64,000 nt of DNA from Nocardioides cavernaquae (GTDB taxonomy: Bacteria; Actinomycetota; Actinomycetes; Propionibacteriales; Nocardioidaceae). A program made the position numbers and the translations under genes. The notes under the pieces are model-generated. The model was not told the origin of the DNA and searched no databases. It saw nothing but the letters and a program-made list of their open reading frames with translations. Where the stretch lies: the NCBI RefSeq assembly GCF_003600895.1, contig NZ_QYRP01000002.1:620001-684000 (forward strand). The letters are read 5' to 3'. Every line of letters starts with the position of its first letter. Position 1 is the stretch's first letter. Shown piece after piece: positions 52,221 to 61,990 of this stretch.

Positions 52221-53488
52221 TGGCCAGCACCACCGAAAAGCCCATGGACCTGCTGCGCTTCGCGACCGCCGGCTCCGTCGACGACGGCAAGTCGACCCTC
52301 ATCGGTCGCCTGCTGCTCGACTCCAAGTCGATCTTCGAGGACCAGCTCGAGGCCGTCGAGGCCACCTCGGTCTCCAAGGGCTACGACTACACCGACCTCG
52401 CGCTGCTGACCGACGGTCTGCGCTCCGAGCGCGAGCAGGGCATCACCATCGACGTGGCCTACCGCTACTTCGCGACCCCGTCGCGCAAGTTCATCATCGC
52501 CGACACTCCGGGCCACGTTCAGTACACCCGCAACATGGTCACCGGTGCGTCCACCGCCGACCTCGGCCTCGTCCTCGTCGACGCCCGCCAGGGCCTCACC
52601 GAGCAGTCGCGCCGCCACGCGGTCATCCTGTCGCTGCTCCGGGTCCCGCACCTGGTGCTCGCGGTCAACAAGATGGACCTCGTCGACTTCGACGAGAAGG
52701 TCTACAAGAAGATCCAGGACGAGTTCACCGCGTTCGCGACGAAGCTCAACATCCCGGACCTCGAGGTCATCCCGATCTCGGCGCTGTCCGGCGACAACGT
52801 CGTCAACCGCTCCGAGAACATGCCGTGGTACCAGGGCCCGACCCTGATGCACCACCTCGAGCACGTTCACGTCGCGTCTGACCGCGACCTGATCGACGCC
52901 CGCTTCCCCGTGCAGTACGTCGTTCGCCCGAAGTCGGACGAGTTCCACGACTACCGCGGCTACGGCGGCATGGTGGCCGGCGGCGTGCTCAAGAAGGGCG
53001 ACGAGGTCGTCGTCCTCCCCTCGGGCATGACGTCCCGGATCGCGGGCATCGACCTCTTCGACCAGGAGGTCGACCTGGCCTTCCCGCCGATGTCGGTCAC
53101 CGTGCGTCTCGAGGACGACGTCGACGTGTCGCGCGGCGACATGATCGCCCGCGTGAACAACGCTCCGACGGCGTCGCAGGACATCGACGCGATGGTCTGC
53201 TGGATGACGACCGAGCCGCTTCGCCCGAAGCAGAAGCTCGCGATCAAGCACACGACCCGCAACGGGCGCGCGCTGGTCAAGGACATCCAGTACCGCCTGG
53301 ACGTCAACACGCTGCACCGCGATCTGGAGACCAAGGAGCTCGGCGTCAACGAGATCGGCCGTGTGCAGCTGCGCACCACCGTCCCGCTGCTGGTCGACCC
53401 CTACTCGAAGAACCGCACCACCGGTTCGTTCATCCTGATCGACGAGGCGACCGGCATCACTGTCGGCGCCGGCATGATCAACGGCTGA
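52220..53488 (+). CDS. cysN: Sulfate adenylyltransferase subunit 1 (GTPase)
   Basis: CysN is the EF-Tu-like GTPase that drives sulfate activation. The 422-residue chain has P-loop GSVDDGKSTLIGRLL, G3 DTPGHVQYTRNMVTG, G4 NKMDLVDF and ISALSGDNVV, followed by beta-barrel domains II and III. There is no fused CysC domain; the kinase is the separate gene at 48229. It is preceded by cysD with a TGATG overlap and followed by a strong terminator. Confidence 0.96.
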   Translation: MASTTEKPMDLLRFATAGSVDDGKSTLIGRLLLDSKSIFEDQLEAVEATSVSKGYDYTDLALLTDGLRSEREQGITIDVAYRYFATPSRKFIIADTPGHVQYTRNMVTGASTADLGLVLVDARQGLTEQSRRHAVILSLLRVPHLVLAVNKMDLVDFDEKVYKKIQDEFTAFATKLNIPDLEVIPISALSGDNVVNRSENMPWYQGPTLMHHLEHVHVASDRDLIDARFPVQYVVRPKSDEFHDYRGYGGMVAGGVLKKGDEVVVLPSGMTSRIAGIDLFDQEVDLAFPPMSVTVRLEDDVDVSRGDMIARVNNAPTASQDIDAMVCWMTTEPLRPKQKLAIKHTTRNGRALVKDIQYRLDVNTLHRDLETKELGVNEIGRVQLRTTVPLLVDPYSKNRTTGSFILIDEATGITVGAGMING

Positions 53489-53504
53489 TCCAGCCTCAGT
53501 ACGA

Positions 53505-53542
53505 CGAAGCGGCGGTCACCCTCCGGGGTGGCCGCCGCTTCG
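53505..53542. terminator. Terminator between cysN and the convergent TauE gene
   Basis: CGAAGCGGCGG with CCGCCGCTTCG and an inner CACC/GGTG pair around CTCCG form a long GC-rich hairpin, followed by CATTTGG. It serves both convergent genes. Confidence 0.85.
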
Positions 53543-53565
53543 CATTTGGATGAGTTCGCGCAGGA

Positions 53566-54558
53566 CTACAGCTTGCCGCGGCGCCCGACGGCGCCCTCGA
53601 GCTCCGTGACGGTCGGCGCCCCGAACATCGGCAGGCCGTGCTGCTTGCGCAGCGCCCCCCAGACGAGAGGGACCAGCACCAGCATCGCGATACCGACGCC
53701 GGCGATGGTGATCGCCTCGAACGTCTCCTGGCCCTCGCCGTAGGGGTGCAGGCCAGCCTTGAAGAGCAGCGCAACCCCCGACATCGTCAGCACGACCACG
53801 ATCCCGCGCCGGATGATCGACTGCGGGACGCGGGGAGCGAGCCGGCTGCCGATGAGGGTGCCGGGGACCGAGCCGAGCACGAGCGGGATGAGCAGGCTCC
53901 AGTCGAGCCCGTGGATGGCGATGTTGGACAGGGCGGCGGCCAGCACGAGAGGCACGGCCTGCACCAGGTCCGTGCCGACCAGCTTCACGGGCGACAGCCC
54001 GGGGTAGAGCATCAGCAGGGCGACCATGATCACGGAGCCGGAGCCGACGCTGGTGATCCCGACGAGCAGGCCGCCGAGGGCACCGACGAGGAGCGTGGGG
54101 ACCGGCCGGATGTAGGGGTGCTCATCCGGCTGCACACCGCCACGACGGACGTTGCGGAGGTTGATGTAGAGGCGCACGGCGTACGTCGACGCGGCAAAGA
54201 GCAGCGCGATGCCGATGCACAGCTTGAGCGTCTTCTCCAGCGTCTCCGGGTCATCCGTGACCGCGCTGACCAGCCACGGCCCGAGGAAGGCCATCGGGAC
54301 CGAGCCGATGATCAACCACTTCGCCAGCGCCAGGTTGGGTGATCCCCCGCGCCAGTGGGTGATCGCGCCGCCGGTCTTGTAGATCGCGGCTGCCGTGAGG
54401 TCCGCCGTGACGATCGCCGCCGTGTGGCCCACACCGAGGAAGATCAGCGCAGGCGTCATGAGAGCCCCGCCGCCCATGCCTGTCAGGCCGACGACGATGC
54501 CGACGAAGAATCCGGCGGCGAGGATGGAGAAGAACGCCGTGGTGATGAGCTCGGGCAA
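53566..54558 (-). CDS. TauE/SafE-family permease (sulfite/organosulfonate exporter-like)
   Basis: A 330-residue membrane protein with about eight transmembrane helices and the two TauE/SafE repeats: FFVGIVVGLTGMGGGALMTP and GLLVGITSVGSGSVIMVALL. The family exports sulfite, sulfoacetate or related anions, or imports them. Start is TTG at 54558 with AGGGTG upstream. Position next to cysDN suggests that it handles sulfite or another sulfur anion from assimilation. A cytoplasmic C-terminal tail (LPMFGAPTVTELEGAVGRRG) follows the last helix. Confidence 0.9.
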   Translation of the reverse strand: MPELITTAFFSILAAGFFVGIVVGLTGMGGGALMTPALIFLGVGHTAAIVTADLTAAAIYKTGGAITHWRGGSPNLALAKWLIIGSVPMAFLGPWLVSAVTDDPETLEKTLKLCIGIALLFAASTYAVRLYINLRNVRRGGVQPDEHPYIRPVPTLLVGALGGLLVGITSVGSGSVIMVALLMLYPGLSPVKLVGTDLVQAVPLVLAAALSNIAIHGLDWSLLIPLVLGSVPGTLIGSRLAPRVPQSIIRRGIVVVLTMSGVALLFKAGLHPYGEGQETFEAITIAGVGIAMLVLVPLVWGALRKQHGLPMFGAPTVTELEGAVGRRGKL

Positions 54559-54626
54559 GACAGTGCACCCTGTTCGTGTGAGGTCATGGCAACGCAGAAG
54601 CCATTCTGCTCAACAAACCTTAGTGG

Positions 54627-54740
54627 CTATCTCGAGTTACCGGACGACAGTGCGAGCAGGATCTCGCCGAGCAGCGCGCTGATCTGGTCCGCCGCACACA
54701 CGCCGGCGGCATCAACGGCCGCGGCATCAACGGCTGCGGC
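54627..54740 (-). other. In-frame open tail after the lipoprotein stop
   Basis: Directly after the TGA of the lipoprotein gene, the same frame stays open for 37 codons to a TAG at 54627, coding AAAVDAAAVDAAGVCAADQI and SALLGEILLALSSGNSR. It contains the direct repeat GTTGATGCCGCNGC. It could be a former C-terminus cut off by a stop mutation, a read-through tail, or chance. Confidence 0.35.
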
Positions 54741-55229
54741 TCAACCTGCAGCGTGGCAACCGGTCGAGGTCGACAGGATCGTGTTGACCGACATCGCGAA
54801 CGTGTAGCGGGCACCCACTTCGTCCTCCGCCACGATCTTGAGGTAGTCCGGCCTCTCGACGACGAGTTCCGGGTCGCGGAAACCGTTCTCCTTGCCGACC
54901 GCGATCACGAGATCGCGGACCGCGTCACGCTGCTCGATCGGATAGGTGCCCTCAAAGCGACGGCGCGGGAGGACGGCCTCGAGGCCGGAGTCCCCCTCGC
55001 CGCAATACGCGCGTCCACCAGAATCTGCGGCCGTCTCCCACGGGCGGGTGCCGAACTCAGCGCCCAGCCGATCGATCACCGCGTCACTGAACGCGTTGTA
55101 GTGATCGACTGCCTGGTCGATCGTGAGCGTGGAGTCCATGGGCTCTCCTGCCTTGTCCTTGTCCGAGGTGCATCCCGTGAGGGCGAGTGTTGCTCCGAGG
55201 AGGAGCGCGAGGGCACGGCTACGCATCAT
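54741..55229 (-). CDS. Lipoprotein of the type VII secretion locus
   Basis: A 162-residue lipoprotein: MMRSRALALLLGATLALTGC with the lipidated Cys at residue 20, then a domain with two pairs of cysteines (AYCGEG and TGCHAAG) and KIVAEDEVGARYTFAMSVN. I cannot name the family. Its start (ATGATG) overlaps the stop of the WXG100-hydrolase effector gene, with AAGGTG as ribosome-binding site, so the two are co-translated. By position it may be an immunity-like or accessory partner of the effector at the membrane; this is an inference. Confidence 0.8.
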   Translation of the reverse strand: MMRSRALALLLGATLALTGCTSDKDKAGEPMDSTLTIDQAVDHYNAFSDAVIDRLGAEFGTRPWETAADSGGRAYCGEGDSGLEAVLPRRRFEGTYPIEQRDAVRDLVIAVGKENGFRDPELVVERPDYLKIVAEDEVGARYTFAMSVNTILSTSTGCHAAG

Positions 55230-56833
55230 CCGCCGGTCACCTTGTTCCATCCGTCACTGATCTTGTCGCCGACCCAACGACCGCCGTCCTCGACCTTGTC
55301 GCCCGCCCAGACGGCACCGTCGCGGCCCGCCTCGACGGCATGGTTCGCAAGGCTGCCGGGGAGCCCGAGGTCCAGCTCGTTGGTCTGCACGAGACGATCG
55401 TGGTCCGCGCCGACCGCGACGACTGCCATGTTGTGCTGAGGGGTGGACTGGTCCATCAGATACTCCGAGTGCCACTCCGACTCACTGAGCTCAACGCCGT
55501 CGACCTCACTCGAGCTGGTGGACAGCCGGTCAATGCCGGGGATGTTGTCCGGATCCGCACCGAACTGGCCGGCGTCACCGACCTCATCACTGCTGGCCTC
55601 CATGTTGAACGCATGGCCCTCGGAGAGGCCGAGGTCTGCCAGGTTGTCGGTGCCGAGTCCCGGCGAACCGAAGAACACGGCATCGTCGACTCCCGTGCCC
55701 TGCTGGAGTGCGAACCCGAGTGTGGTCGAGCCGTAGGAGTGGCCCAGGGCGGTGATGTGGGCGTCATCGCGGCGCATCGCGTCAAGTCCGTTGTAGAACC
55801 CGGCGAGGTCGTCGCCGCCCGCACGGGCGAGGTCATCGTTGGCGACGCTGGCCGAGGAACCGTCGAAGCCGGGATCGAGTACGTCGGTGTTGAGCTGAGG
55901 CGCTTCGTAACCCAGCCAGCTGACGACCGCTGTCGACTCGTCGCGTCCCGCGAGGTCGAGCTCGCCGTCCATCGTCGCCCGGAGCTCGAGCATGTCCTTG
56001 TCATAGCCCTTGAGGCTGTCCTCAACGGTCGTCGTGAGACCCGGCGTGAACACCGCGATGTGATCCGCCGTGTCAACGTTGCCGATGGCAACCGCGGCCT
56101 TCAGCTGCTCCTCACCCGAGATGTCGAGGGTGAGCAGCTGGCGGTCGCCGAGTGCAAGAACCTCCTCGACGCTGTCCAGGCCGTCGAGCTTGTTCTGGAT
56201 GATCTCGGCCTGGTCGTCATCGCCGCGCGCACGCGCGTCGGCGAGCTGCTGCTCGAGCTCGTCGCGGTACTGAGGAAGCAGTGCCCGGTTGGCCTGGTCG
56301 CGGACGGAGCCGGGGACGCCGTCGAGGTTGCCGACCCACTCGGGATGGAACTTGAGGACGGCGGCCTTCTCGGCATCGCTGAGCTCGTTCCACCACGTGG
56401 CGTTCTGCCCAGGCGAGCCGGCGCGTGGCGGGCCGGACGCAGGAAGGTCCGCGATCGTCGGCACGATGACGTCAGACCGCGCGGCTGCCGTTGCTGCAGC
56501 GACGGCGGCGGCAGCTGCGGCATCCTTCACTGCGTCGACGACGCCTGCGAAGAATCCACCTTCCGAGCTGGTGCGGTCCTGGTCCTCCGCGTTGGTCTCC
56601 GCCGTCACGCTGAGGAGGCGGACACTCGCACCGGCCTGCTGGAGGCCGAGGCGGTGCTCTCCCTCCCAGCTCGCCACGAAGTCCTGGCACTCCGGGCCCT
56701 CCCACTGGGAGACGGCGTCGCTGACCAGCCGCTGGATCGTGACGCTGATCGAATCGAGCTGATCAGCCGAGCCGCCCAGGAGCGAGGCAAGACGTCTGAT
56801 CGCTGCCGGGTCCATGCCGACGAACGTGCCCAT
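55226..56833 (-). CDS. WXG100 - alpha/beta hydrolase (DUF1023) secreted effector
   Basis: A 535-residue putative type VII secretion substrate. The N-terminal 100 residues are a WXG100 module (AIRRLASLLGGSADQLDSIS, the WEG turn in SQWEGPECQDF and WEGEHRLGL), matching the two small WXG100 proteins next door. An Ala-rich linker follows. The C-terminal part (about 250-500) is an alpha/beta hydrolase of the DUF1023 type: HIAVFTPGLTTT, the nucleophile elbow GHSYGSTT with the catalytic Ser, VFFGSPG, and a late His in PQHNMAVVAVG. It could be a lipase or esterase acting outside the cell. The ATG has GAGAGGAG upstream. Confidence 0.88.
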   Translation of the reverse strand: MGTFVGMDPAAIRRLASLLGGSADQLDSISVTIQRLVSDAVSQWEGPECQDFVASWEGEHRLGLQQAGASVRLLSVTAETNAEDQDRTSSEGGFFAGVVDAVKDAAAAAAVAAATAAARSDVIVPTIADLPASGPPRAGSPGQNATWWNELSDAEKAAVLKFHPEWVGNLDGVPGSVRDQANRALLPQYRDELEQQLADARARGDDDQAEIIQNKLDGLDSVEEVLALGDRQLLTLDISGEEQLKAAVAIGNVDTADHIAVFTPGLTTTVEDSLKGYDKDMLELRATMDGELDLAGRDESTAVVSWLGYEAPQLNTDVLDPGFDGSSASVANDDLARAGGDDLAGFYNGLDAMRRDDAHITALGHSYGSTTLGFALQQGTGVDDAVFFGSPGLGTDNLADLGLSEGHAFNMEASSDEVGDAGQFGADPDNIPGIDRLSTSSSEVDGVELSESEWHSEYLMDQSTPQHNMAVVAVGADHDRLVQTNELDLGLPGSLANHAVEAGRDGAVWAGDKVEDGGRWVGDKISDGWNKVTGG

Positions 56834-56936
56834 CGGGACTCCTCTCGGGCGGATGCGGACGGGGGGTCACTCTCGATGCAGAACGGCCGGGCGACTCCCC
56901 CGCGGGGCGCCCGGCCGTCCGTTGACCAACCGGTGG

Positions 56937-57209
56937 TCAGGCGTTGGAGGTGGTCTCCTGCTGGTCAGCCTGCTGGTTGGCCGACTGGCTCAGCTGCGAG
57001 ATCGCGTCGGTCGCGGTCTGCAGGGTCACCTTGTGCTGGCCGGACCAGTCGTTGACGAAGTTGGTGGAGTCGAGACCCTTCCAGTTGGCCTCTGCCTCCT
57101 GGATCGCGGACTCGACGGTGGTGATGACCGAGTTCAGCGACTCGGCGTTGTTCGACAGACCGGTAGCGACCTGACGGATCGCTTCCGGGCTCATTCCGAC
57201 AAAAGCCAT
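56937..57209 (-). CDS. WXG100 family protein (EsxB-like)
   Basis: A 90-residue helical-hairpin protein with WKG in ANWKGLDSTNF at the turn and FVNDWSGQHKVTL after it. It shares the second motif with the effector and the other WXG100 protein (FIDSWNAQHK, FVASWEGEHR). Such proteins leave the cell as dimers through the type VII system. The start is MAFVGMSPEAIRQVATGL at 57209, with a GGAAC ribosome-binding region. It lies 71 bp after the other WXG100 gene. Confidence 0.93.
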   Translation of the reverse strand: MAFVGMSPEAIRQVATGLSNNAESLNSVITTVESAIQEAEANWKGLDSTNFVNDWSGQHKVTLQTATDAISQLSQSANQQADQQETTSNA

Positions 57210-57280
57210 GGTTCTGTTCCTTTCGGGAACCGGCACCCGAGGTGCCGGGAAGACTGGGTGGTTGAGGTGACCTGGGACGG

Positions 57281-57553
57281 TCAGCCGGCGGAGGTCTGCT
57301 CCTGCTCGTCCGCCTGCGAGGAAGCGGTCGTGGCCAGCTGGCGGATCGCGTCCGCAGCGGCGGTCAGCGACGGCTTGTGCTGCGCGTTCCAGGAGTCGAT
57401 GAACGCCGTGGCGTCATCACCCGTCCAGTTGTTGCCAGCCTCAGCAATCAGGCCATCGACCGCCGCGATCACGGACTCGATCTCGTCTGCCTGGCCGGTC
57501 AGCTGCTGCGACACTCCGCGGACGATCTCGACGTCCATTCCGAGCATGCTCAT
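57281..57553 (-). CDS. WXG100 family protein (EsxA-like)
   Basis: A 90-residue WXG100 protein: MLGMDVEIVRGVSQQLTGQA, the WTG turn in NNWTGDDATAF, FIDSWNAQHKPSL and a helix with ASSQADEQEQ near the end. It probably pairs with the neighbouring WXG100 protein or with the N-terminus of the effector. Ribosome-binding site AAGGAAAGG. It is 81 bp after the ATPase gene stop. Confidence 0.93.
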   Translation of the reverse strand: MSMLGMDVEIVRGVSQQLTGQADEIESVIAAVDGLIAEAGNNWTGDDATAFIDSWNAQHKPSLTAAADAIRQLATTASSQADEQEQTSAG

Positions 57554-57634
57554 CGATGTTTCCTTTCCTTGGTGGGGCCTACCCCCGATGTGAAAAAACC
57601 TATGGTGGATCCGGCTACACGTCGATGGGGAGAA

Positions 57635-60600
57635 CTACCCATCCAGATCGGGTGTGGCGATCTGGACCAGCGACGCTCGTCCCGAGCCGACGAGGAATCC
57701 TCGACCGAACGGGAAGTCATTGCGGTTGATCCGCGGGAACGGTGTGTTGAACATGCCGAGGCCGCTCTCCTGGTCCGGCTGCAGCGACAGGCCTCGGCGG
57801 CCGGCCTTGACGAGGCCGATGAAGCCCATGCCGGTCTTCAGCGTGCTGACCTCGCCCTCGACCACGAACCACTGGTCCTCGGCCATGCACGCCTTCACCA
57901 GCTGCTGGAACGCCGCGTCGGCCGGGCTCGACACGTAATCTCCGGCCGCCTCGACGACCACCATCACCGGCGGCGCGCCCGCGGGCCGCTGCTGGATCAG
58001 GGGCGTGAGCTCGTTGGCGTTGCGCACGGCGTCCTCGATGGTCGTTGCCGAGGACTTCCACCACGGCTGGCCGGCGAGTGCCGAGCGCCGCGGGCCGAAG
58101 TAGTGCAGCTCCGCATCGGGACGGGTACGCCGCAGCGTGGCGATCATCGTCGCGAGCGCGGTGCTGCGACCACTGCCCGGAGGACCGATCAGCAGGAAGG
58201 AACCGGCCGGCTCGATGGCGAACGGGGCGAGCGTGTCACCCGCGATGCCGAGAGTGACCTTGCCGTCGCTCGCAACCGGAAGCTCGCCCAGCGAGACCTC
58301 GGCGTTGAGGCTCCGGATCGGCGGCGCCGCCGGGACACCGGCGTCGCGCATTGCCTCCGCGAGCGCGCGCACCTGCTCGGCCTGGCTCAGCGAATCGGGG
58401 CGCTCGCCGAGCACGGCGACCTGGATCTGGCGCTCGTCGTCGACGGCACGGCCGGCGGGCGTCGTGCTGTCGAAGACGTCGTTGGGCACACCGAGCATGG
58501 CGTAGTCGTCTGCCGTCGCCATGCGCATCACGATGCGTCGCTGGACGGCGGACGAGAGTGCCGTCGGCAGGCCGCTGCGCACCTCGGATGCGATGACCAC
58601 GTGGATGCCGACCGGTCGGCCTTCGCTCGCGATGCTCGTGACCATGTCGACGTAGCGCACCCGGTCGGTGCTCTCGTAGGCGGAGCGGAAGGCCGCGATG
58701 CCGTCGAGCAGCAGCAGGATCCGCGGCTCGTCGGGCTGCCCCGCGAGGCGTCGGTAGTCCGTGATCGTCGCAGCGTTGACCGCGCTGAACCGCGCCGCAC
58801 GCTCGTCGATCTCCTGGCGCAACCAGGTCAGCAGGCGCACCAGCCTCTCGTGGTCGTTCGACGAGATGATGCTGCCGACGTGGGGCAGGTCCTCGAGCAT
58901 GGCGAGGCCCCGTGATCCGAAGTCGAGGCCGTAGACGTGGCACGGTCCGCCGCGGTGCGCGAACCCTGCGGCCAGCGCGATCGAACGGAGCAGCGTGCTC
59001 TTGCCCGAACCGCCGGTGCCGAAGACGGCAAGGTTGCCCTCGCGGTCGGGCCGGAACGAGATCGCGGGCTGGCTCTGGCGCTCCGGGTCGTCACCGACCG
59101 CGAACGTCAGCTCCTCGTCGCGGCGTCGGGCCGGCAGAGTCGCGATGTCGTACGTCGTGCGCAGCTCGGGCAGCCAGGCCTTGCGCGGCGGCCGCAGCTC
59201 GGCCAGGGCGTTGGCCTTCACGATGTTCTGGACGAGAAGCTTGATGTCGGTGGCCGAGCGGTCCTTGTGGACCGGCGGCGGCTTCGCCATCTCCCAGCGG
59301 GTCGGCGCTCCGAGGCCGAGCTCCTCGACGAGGATCTCCGGCGGCTCGGGCTCCGACGAGGTCCAGCCGCCGGCGTACGCCGTCTGGAAGGACGTCAGCC
59401 GACGCGGGCCGGACTTCGACATCGCGCGGCCCGGGATCGCCGGGTCGAAGTGGGCGGCGGCGTCGGTGCCGAGGACGTCGGTGGAGTCCGCCTCGTCAGC
59501 CATGCGGAGCGCGACGCGGAGGTTGGTGTTGGCGCGGAGGTTGTCCTTGATGACACCGGCCGGGCGCTGGGTGGCGAGGATCAGGTGAAGGCCGAGGGAG
59601 CGACCGCGCTGGGCAACGTTGACGACGCCGTCGACGAACTCCGGCACCTCCTTGACCAGCGCTGCGAACTCGTCGACCACGATGACCAGGCTCGGCGGAG
59701 CACCGACGACACCGTGGCGCTCGAGCTCGATCAGGTCCTTGGCACCGTGCTCGGCGAGCAGCTCCTCACGGAAGCGCAGCTCGGCGCTGAGCGAGGTCAG
59801 CGCGCGACGGACCATCGCCGGCGACAGGTCGGTGACCAGACCGATGGTGTGCGGCAGGTCTACACAGTCGGCGAACGCCGCGCCGCCCTTGTAGTCGACG
59901 AGCAGGAAGGTGACGCGCTCGGGGCTGTGCGCACCCGCGAGCGCCGTGATCCAGGACTGGAGGAGCTCGGACTTGCCCGCACCCGTGGTGCCACCGACGA
60001 GGGCGTGGGGGCCGTCGGCGCGCAGGTCGATCGCGTGGTGGCCGGAGGCCGACTGGCCGAGGAGCGCGCGCAGGTGGCCCGCACGCTTCGGCCGCTCCGC
60101 CGGAGCACGGGGACCCGACAGCAGTGAGCCGTTCTCCAGCCAGCGCTCGAGGACGACCTCGGGGTGGTCGCGAAGCTCGTGCCCCAGCAGCGCGAACTGG
60201 GTCACGGCACGCGGGAGGTCGCTGGCGTCCTCGGCGCGGGCGCCGGCGTCGTTGACCGGCGCCAGCGAGCGTGCCACCGTCATCGCGGAGGCGGCATCGA
60301 GGCCGTCGGCGGTGACCGGGCTGACCGTGTCGCCCTCGATCACGAAGCCGACGTGCGAGGTGCCGTCGCTCGGGACCAGCTCGAGGAAGACCTTGCAGGC
60401 GGCAGGGAGGACGCGCGGGGATCCGGCCAGCCACAGGACGTGTACGCCGCGGGCCGGGCCACGCTCGGCGAGCGCCACGAGGCGGGCGTGGTCGGCGGTG
60501 GTGCCGGGCTCGATCACCACGAGGATCGCGGTGTCGCTGTCCTTCTCGCGTGCCTCGATGAGCTCCTCGAGCTCCGACAGCAGCGCAGTCGCTCCCGCCG

Positions 60601-61990
60601 GCGTGCTGGCGAGGTGTCCGGCGGTCAGCGGGCTGCTCGCCGGCATCGTGTGCGGGAGCCAGGTCAGCCAGCCCCAGTCGGGAGCGTTCGCGGAGGCGAG
60701 GAAGCCGGCGACGACCAGCTCGGACGGAGCGTGCAGCGTCGTCGCCTGGACGACGAGTGCGCGCGCGACGTCGAGCACGCGCGTGCGGGGTCCGGCCACA
60801 CCGATCGCCGTGGTCGCGAGCTCCCCGACGATCGGCACGCCGGTGACGTCGCGGTGCTTCTCGATGAGCTCCTCGAACTGCTGGACGAGCTCGTAAGGCG
60901 CCTTCGTGGCACGCGGCGACGCGATCGTCGTGCGGCTCGGGAGGGACCCGAGACCGAGCCGGAGCTCGGCGAAGCGGGGCTGGTCGGGGCGGCGGCTCCA
61001 CACCAGCGGTCCCAGCTCGCGCACGGACTCCACGCAGTCGACGACCGACGGGTGCTCGGCGAGCCGGGACAGCACCTCCGCCTGTTGGTCGGCGGTGATG
61101 TCTTCGGAGAGCGCGGAGAGGTCGGCGGCGTACTCCGCCTGGAGGCGCTTCCACTCCCGCTTGGTGGAGATCTTGGACTCGAGGACGCCCATGAGTGCCA
61201 TCAGCGGCGACATCGCCACGAAGATCAGCGAGGTCAGCCGCTCCGTCACCAGGTAGAGCACGCCACCCATCAGGATCGGCGCGACGAAGATCAGGGGCGA
61301 CAGCGGGCGGGGCCGGGGGCGCTCCGGGGCAACGATCGCGTCGAACTCACGGCCCTCGTGGAGCTTCTGGACGACGGGCGAGCGGATGAACTCGACCTGA
61401 CCGGCAACCTGCGCCGGGTTGGAGAGCCGCTCCACGGTGAACTCGGTGTCGCCGATCCGCACGCGGTCGCCGGGGCCGACGATCGCGCGGACCGAGGGCT
61501 CGCCATCGATGTTGAGACCGTTGGCGGAGCCCTGGTCGATGACCTCGATGACGTCGGTGACGTTGACCCGCACGTGGCGCCGCGAGACCAGCGGGTCGCC
61601 GAGGACGATGTCGCAGTCCTGCTCGCGGCCGATCATCACGGAGCCCAGCGGGATCGGGAACTCGCGGCCCTGGTCAGGCCCGCTGACCACCTTGATCCGG
61701 GCGGCGGCGTTCTGCGCGGCGGGCGCGGTGTAGCGGTCGCTCGCCGGCGCCAGGGTCAGGGTCACACCCGAGGCGAGGGCCGCCTCGCCGACGTGGAGCT
61801 TGGGGTCGAGCAGACGCCCGTGGTCGGCCAGCGCAAGCGTGAGCGCACGATCCGGGGAGGCACCCCCACCCCGCGGGTCAGACGCCGCGAGGTGCGTGGC
61901 GAGGTCGCCGATCGTCGCGGTCGCGTCAACGTGCGCCACCAGGTCCGTGGCCGAACCGCCAGGGCGGCGCAGGGTGAACTTGAGCTTCAC
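57635..61990 (-). CDS. FHA-FtsK/SpoIIIE type VII secretion ATPase (EccC/EssC-like)
   Basis: The 1451-residue motor of the secretion system. N-terminal: a ubiquitin-like segment (about 1-85) and an FHA domain (about 100-185, with IPLGSVMIGREQDCDIVLGD and SRRHVRVNV) that binds phosphothreonine. Then two transmembrane helices (about 235-275). Three FtsK-type ATPase domains follow: P-loop 1 GGTTGAGKSELLQS near residue 667, P-loop 2 GTGGSGKSTLLRS near 990, and a weaker P-loop 3 GPPGSGRSTALA near 1268 (Arg for Lys). This N-terminal FHA layout is like EssC of Firmicutes rather than mycobacterial EccC. GTG start overlaps the TgpA-like stop (GTGA), with GGAAGGA. Confidence 0.94.
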   Translation of the reverse strand: MKLKFTLRRPGGSATDLVAHVDATATIGDLATHLAASDPRGGGASPDRALTLALADHGRLLDPKLHVGEAALASGVTLTLAPASDRYTAPAAQNAAARIKVVSGPDQGREFPIPLGSVMIGREQDCDIVLGDPLVSRRHVRVNVTDVIEVIDQGSANGLNIDGEPSVRAIVGPGDRVRIGDTEFTVERLSNPAQVAGQVEFIRSPVVQKLHEGREFDAIVAPERPRPRPLSPLIFVAPILMGGVLYLVTERLTSLIFVAMSPLMALMGVLESKISTKREWKRLQAEYAADLSALSEDITADQQAEVLSRLAEHPSVVDCVESVRELGPLVWSRRPDQPRFAELRLGLGSLPSRTTIASPRATKAPYELVQQFEELIEKHRDVTGVPIVGELATTAIGVAGPRTRVLDVARALVVQATTLHAPSELVVAGFLASANAPDWGWLTWLPHTMPASSPLTAGHLASTPAGATALLSELEELIEAREKDSDTAILVVIEPGTTADHARLVALAERGPARGVHVLWLAGSPRVLPAACKVFLELVPSDGTSHVGFVIEGDTVSPVTADGLDAASAMTVARSLAPVNDAGARAEDASDLPRAVTQFALLGHELRDHPEVVLERWLENGSLLSGPRAPAERPKRAGHLRALLGQSASGHHAIDLRADGPHALVGGTTGAGKSELLQSWITALAGAHSPERVTFLLVDYKGGAAFADCVDLPHTIGLVTDLSPAMVRRALTSLSAELRFREELLAEHGAKDLIELERHGVVGAPPSLVIVVDEFAALVKEVPEFVDGVVNVAQRGRSLGLHLILATQRPAGVIKDNLRANTNLRVALRMADEADSTDVLGTDAAAHFDPAIPGRAMSKSGPRRLTSFQTAYAGGWTSSEPEPPEILVEELGLGAPTRWEMAKPPPVHKDRSATDIKLLVQNIVKANALAELRPPRKAWLPELRTTYDIATLPARRRDEELTFAVGDDPERQSQPAISFRPDREGNLAVFGTGGSGKSTLLRSIALAAGFAHRGGPCHVYGLDFGSRGLAMLEDLPHVGSIISSNDHERLVRLLTWLRQEIDERAARFSAVNAATITDYRRLAGQPDEPRILLLLDGIAAFRSAYESTDRVRYVDMVTSIASEGRPVGIHVVIASEVRSGLPTALSSAVQRRIVMRMATADDYAMLGVPNDVFDSTTPAGRAVDDERQIQVAVLGERPDSLSQAEQVRALAEAMRDAGVPAAPPIRSLNAEVSLGELPVASDGKVTLGIAGDTLAPFAIEPAGSFLLIGPPGSGRSTALATMIATLRRTRPDAELHYFGPRRSALAGQPWWKSSATTIEDAVRNANELTPLIQQRPAGAPPVMVVVEAAGDYVSSPADAAFQQLVKACMAEDQWFVVEGEVSTLKTGMGFIGLVKAGRRGLSLQPDQESGLGMFNTPFPRINRNDFPFGRGFLVGSGRASLVQIATPDLDG

